From NCBI GenBank assembly GCA_037043015.1, contig CM073327.1:4136727-4200726 (forward strand): a stretch of DNA of 64,000 nt. The letters run 5' to 3'. The DNA is from Bryum argenteum. Taxonomy: Eukaryota; Streptophyta; Bryopsida; Bryales; Bryaceae. Positions 59,941 through 64,000 of this stretch are shown one piece after another. The notes under the pieces were generated by a model. The model was given only the letters and a program-made list of their open reading frames with translations, was not told the DNA's origin and did not search any database. Numbering within the stretch: position 1 is the first letter of the stretch; every line of letters starts with the position of its first letter. The position numbers were made by a program, and so were the translations under genes.

Positions 59941-60073
59941 GGTTGTCATATTGGAAAATTCAGTATTCATTTCATGTTGTAATGAACGACTTACTATTTA
60001 CAGAATGTACTTTTCATCTGGAACTCATCTGGTAGGACATGGAATGAATAGTGATTTGTCCAATATGACAACC
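59941..60073. mobile_element. Foldback MITE, family GGTTGTCATATTGGA, with 6-bp target duplication
   Basis: GGTTGTCATATTGGAAAATT at the left and the inverse at the right, flanked by ATGATT at 59935-59940 and 60074-60079. Same family as 25337-25495. Confidence 0.8.
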
Positions 60074-60089
60074 ATGATTTTATTACCTT

Positions 60090-61208
60090 GTGCAGTGAGG
60101 AAACCTAAGACAGTTGTAAGAGCATCACCATCGGTTCATGGAATCGCATGCCCTGCAAGTAACTACCATCACTCACTCAATATTCATGAACAGGATCTGA
60201 TCAATACTTGCATAATCAGATCGCGCTTTACGTACAAATTGTTAGATTTAGTATTCCCAATGTCACACTTCTGGAGTGACCACCAAAGTTAGGGTCCAGA
60301 GTCACCTACTTCGACGTGTTTGTTTTCTTTCTTACTTAGAGCATGCCTCTGAGGACGATACTGATCAAGTTTTGTGTACTTGAGAAGCCAAATCAGTTAA
60401 CAGTGTTGAGGATCACGTCCTTTGAGAAAGCAAGAATCGTAGTTTCCTGCAAAAACTCTTGAAATGTGGGTTTCACGAGACGAAGATGCATTGAAGCCAG
60501 TATTCAAGTTTTGAAGAACTAGATTCTACAATAGATTTGATATCTATAGATCACCTTGATTATGTTGACTTCTAAGCAAAGGTATTTTTCAGTTGGTCTC
60601 ATATGAAATCGGGTCCATTGCTTTGACATATACGTTGATTGCTGACAACTAAGAGGCTCTTAGAAATAATAGTATGAATCACCTTTTATCAAATTCTCCT
60701 GACATTTTCGACATTAGCACGGACCTTACTTGCTTAAGAGAATTGGGATTCATGGACTGTTATTAGAAGGTCTTTATTACATTTGCAAAATTCTTCCACA
60801 ATCGAACTAAAGTTGCTGCATCAGTAGAAAGATAAACATGTTCTTTTTGTGAATGTTAGGGATAGTCACTTCGTATGCAAGGATAGTGATCCTCAAGCTT
60901 CTTTAGCGACAATGAAGGGAAACTGTCACTCACAGAACTGAACAAAACGCAACATCTTGAGTTTAACATGTACATTTCAATTTTCTCAATTTAACTGTAT
61001 CTTTTGGGAAGTATCCTCTGTGGGATCAGAATGCTTCCAGCTCTGTTTTGTAAGTTTCTTTTAAAGTACAGTTGCTTTTGACATCTACCTCTTTTTATAA
61101 GCTGTTCAAATGAGTCACCTGTGATACCGGTGATTCTTGTGATAAATCTCCAATCTATGAGCATCCGTTGCGTGGCCGTGCTAAGAGGCAAGTTAGAGGT
61201 GTATGGTG
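60090..61208. other. Unassigned noncoding DNA
   Basis: 60105-60165 weakly resembles the tandem units at 25550-25700 (GGAATCGCATG). No gene or other element recognised. Confidence 0.3.
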
Positions 61209-61310
61209 TGTTGTAATGAGTCCCTCACATGAATTGAAAGATACATTTAATAAATACTAACTCGTCATATATGACATGAAATGAATAGTGACTTGTTCAA
61301 TATGACAACC
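61209..61310. mobile_element. Truncated GGTTGTCATATTGGA MITE
   Basis: The right end, GACATGAAATGAATAGTGAC...CAATATGACAACC, is intact; the left terminal repeat is lost. Confidence 0.65.
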
Positions 61311-63330
61311 ATGGCTTGACCCGATACACAGGGTTGCATGATCCTCTTCTCGTTCCTCTCATGGGTCTCGCCACTTTGTCTTGCAGCACTAGCAAGACTT
61401 TCTTGTTTCTTCTATGGGTCGCGGATATATCCTCGATGATGCTATACCGTGACACTTCAAGCGACACCAAATTGGCGTCACAATTACTTCTTTTGCACAG
61501 GTTGCCCTGCCGTTGCGGCACAATTTTCCTAGCCTGGCCCGCTTACAACCTGGCCGGGCAACGCAACGCAGCGCATGCTCTAAAAGTCCAACAACTTTAA
61601 GATACAAGCATAAAAAAATTCTTTGCTTTACAATGAAAAGCTGGGTATAAACACACTTTCATAGAAGTGAGATTCTTCGTAAGTGCTCTCTTTTTCCATC
61701 TACGGCTCAAGGCCAAAACAACAATTAATTTAGACTCCAGAAACTAGGGTTCAAGTTCAAGTATTCATGAACATGTATCCTCATAATAACACATTACACT
61801 CTTCTTTCACAACAAAACACTCTAACTTTCAATGTAGTTTCTAGAGTGAACTTTGTCTCTATTCGACATGAATATTGAAATGTGTTAAATGATGTGCATG
61901 TTGACACAACTCAGATTGGTTGTCATACACAAGAATGATATCTATCCACTTACATGTCCACACTTAAAAAAAAACAAAAAAAAAAGAAGCAATCAAGCTT
62001 CATCCCCACCCAATATTAATGAACAACAAGAATTTGTCTTTTTGCACTCTAAGAAATGCAAGTGTGGACATAGATTATTCAACTTTAAGCCATGAGTTGA
62101 ATGAGAGCAGTCATTACAAAGACAAAAGCCAACAAACTCAAAAGTGGAATTCAATCGGAGTATCATGTCATTCATGCATGCGATTCTTTTCTTTTGGCAA
62201 AAAAATTTGTCTAGGTGCAAATTTGTCAATAGAAATATATATGCGGGGCTAGGGGCATGTGTTTGCATCGCGACACGCGGTTCAAGTTGTGTACCAAAAA
62301 AATGATGAGAGATTCTCGGGATACAAGAGGCGGGCCGGCCGGTGAGGAGGCTCAAGTACTACTACTGCAGCCGATTTTCATGAACATGCCCATTTCAAAT
62401 TGCGGGTACTATTCTATCTATCCTAGTGACTGTAATGCATGCATCATACCAATTTCGATTTTTTTTTTATTTTTTATTTTTTATTTTTTATTTTTTATTT
62501 TTTTTATTTTTTTTATTTTTTTTTTTCGTTTTCTTACATGACATTCCGATTCAAACCGTTTCCTTGGATGTTGCGATGGGGCTTTTTGTTTTTTATGTTG
62601 ACGTACACCTTATCTACAATACAATCACATTCAAGATAGATTCCAAGAAAAGGACGATGGTGTCCATGTGTGTTTGGATAGCGTTCAAACCGCATACTTT
62701 GAACTGTGTAACTTCAGACATGGTACACAATCCAATGTGGAGTTTGAGCGTACTCCCATATTTCAATATGGAATTGTAATTATAGAAAGTTGCTCATTAA
62801 TGGCTTAAATTTTGACATGAAAGATTCCTAGTGAAGTGAATAGTGTAAGCAATTTTTGAGCATGGGCAAAGTAAGTAGAAAGATTGACTAACATCGTTAA
62901 CATCTAACATCTAAAAATTATTATGATTTTTATGAAGTTGGACTCGATGATTGGGAAGAACCGACGGTTAGTTCATTATCAGCCAATGGAAATAACCCAT
63001 TGGCCAGTTGATTTTTGAAAACACTTGCTAACAACCAATGAAAATTGCAAGAAATTCTATATTCTAAGTGTAGAATGAGATAATTGCAAAGAGATTTTCA
63101 TGTGACTCCGGTTGGACAAGGGAACTATAGGATATTGGCCAATAAGGATGGAATTATTTCTCGTATCCTAGTTGGAGTTATGAATGTTCCAAAAATGGAG
63201 CTCTACAATGGCACCCTATGATGAGCCTTACTAGTTTGCTCACTGAAATGAGTCACTTTAGCTTGATGGAAATTGCACTCTTTTCCACTAGTGTATTAGT
63301 ATCACCGGATCATGCCAACATACATTCACA
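61311..63330. other. Unassigned DNA with a T-rich simple repeat
   Basis: A GC-richer part at 61320-61590 has frames on both strands without known domains. A (TTTTTTA)n-like tract lies at 62460-62527. No gene recognised. Confidence 0.3.
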
Positions 63331-63338
63331 GTATCTAA

Positions 63339-63497
63339 GGGCCAGTTTACACTATGGTAAAGAAGGCCACCCCTTGGTCAAGGCTTTCATTTTCAACCAG
63401 TTGCATTTCAAGAGCCTCAAGTTCCACCAATCACATTTGATACTTTCTGCATAATTTCTTGACTAATGGACTTCTCCACTGTAGTGTAAACCGGCCC
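63339..63497. mobile_element. Tourist/PIF-Harbinger-like MITE, 159 bp
   Basis: Starts GGGCCAGTTTACACTATGG and ends CAGTAGTGTAAACCGGCCC-type sequence (inverse GGGCCGGTTTACACTAC). Flanked by TAA at 63336-63338 and 63498-63500. GGGCC ends and a TAA target are typical of Tourist elements. No transposase. Confidence 0.88.
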
Positions 63498-64000
63498 TAA
63501 GTTGTAGTTAGCTCTCCAATGGCACACCATGTAACTTATTTTATTCAACCACCCGTAAAAGGGATTTAACACTTGAGGATAAGGAAGATCTAAGGATGTG
63601 CGTAGTACAACTTTTACAATCAATTGTGCAAGCACTCGCGTTTTTTGAGATGTCGGATCGTGTACAACTTTGCTGAAATTTGATTACATGACACAAAAGT
63701 TGTCAGTTTGATGTTGGAAATCACAGAAATTGGGGAACGCAGTTTCGTACACAAATCATCATGTTATTGTAATGAGAGTTGGGGCTTATGTCACCTGCTA
63801 TCCAAATGGATTGTATCGGACTTTAATTGGGTGCTCATCCCCCCATAATCGCGATCAATTGGATGCTACCGTGATCCTTTATCCCCTTATTTCTTATCAT
63901 TCGGGTACAAAGTACTTTGAACTCGTTGAACGTGAAACATGCTTGAAATCGGACGATATGAAGGGAAAAGGGTTAATAATTTTGCAAGGAATGCTTTTTG

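Overview
The window is nuclear DNA of a land plant. The main evidence is a complete auxin response factor (ARF) gene at 40755-44303. It has 12 coding exons, 11 introns of 74-206 bp, GT-AG splicing, and the full plant layout of B3 DNA-binding domain, ARF domain and PB1 domain. The protein differs from angiosperm ARFs in many places and the introns are short, so a bryophyte, lycophyte or fern seems more likely than a flowering plant. That is an inference and the species is not identified. No tRNA, rRNA or CRISPR array was recognised.

Only two genes can be supported in 64 kb. One is the ARF, of class B (repressor) type by its KLFGF motif. The other is an intronless, AT-rich 932-codon reading frame at 29741-32539 with low-complexity N-terminal and central parts, a hexapeptide repeat and a charged helical C-terminal part. 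It belongs to no family I recognise. Nearly all other short open frames lie inside repeats and are not genes.

The rest is mainly short non-autonomous transposable elements. The dominant type has ends TTAACCC(C/T)TAAA...TTTA(A/G)GGGTTAA and duplicates the target TTAA, as piggyBac elements do. At least ten copies have both ends and fall into about seven sequence families. Filled and empty versions of the same site lie side by side at 1-2000, and a second filled/empty pair compares 9612-10023 with 16335-16365. A tRNA-derived SINE with A-box and B-box-like sequences and a TATC-type tail occurs about seven times. Two copies have clear target duplications, and both are nested inside TTAA elements. 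Also present are Stowaway-like (33736, 53757), Tourist/Harbinger-like (63339) and CACTA-like (38190) miniature elements and several unassigned foldback families.

Layout: 1-2000, tandem units with TTAA insertions; 2650-13500, TTAA elements, SINEs and a scrambled multi-kb repeat; 13830-15180, a terminal-inverted-repeat element followed by a GC-rich, possibly organelle-derived block; 15290-24530, more of the scrambled repeat and TTAA elements; 25330-35000, AT-rich DNA with one MITE and the 932-codon frame; 35390-36200, a GC-rich island; 36450-38630, repeats and a CACTA-like MITE; 39370-44710, the ARF with its leader region; 45770-64000, repeats, satellites, SINEs, MITEs and unassigned AT-rich DNA. 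The two genes show no evident functional link.
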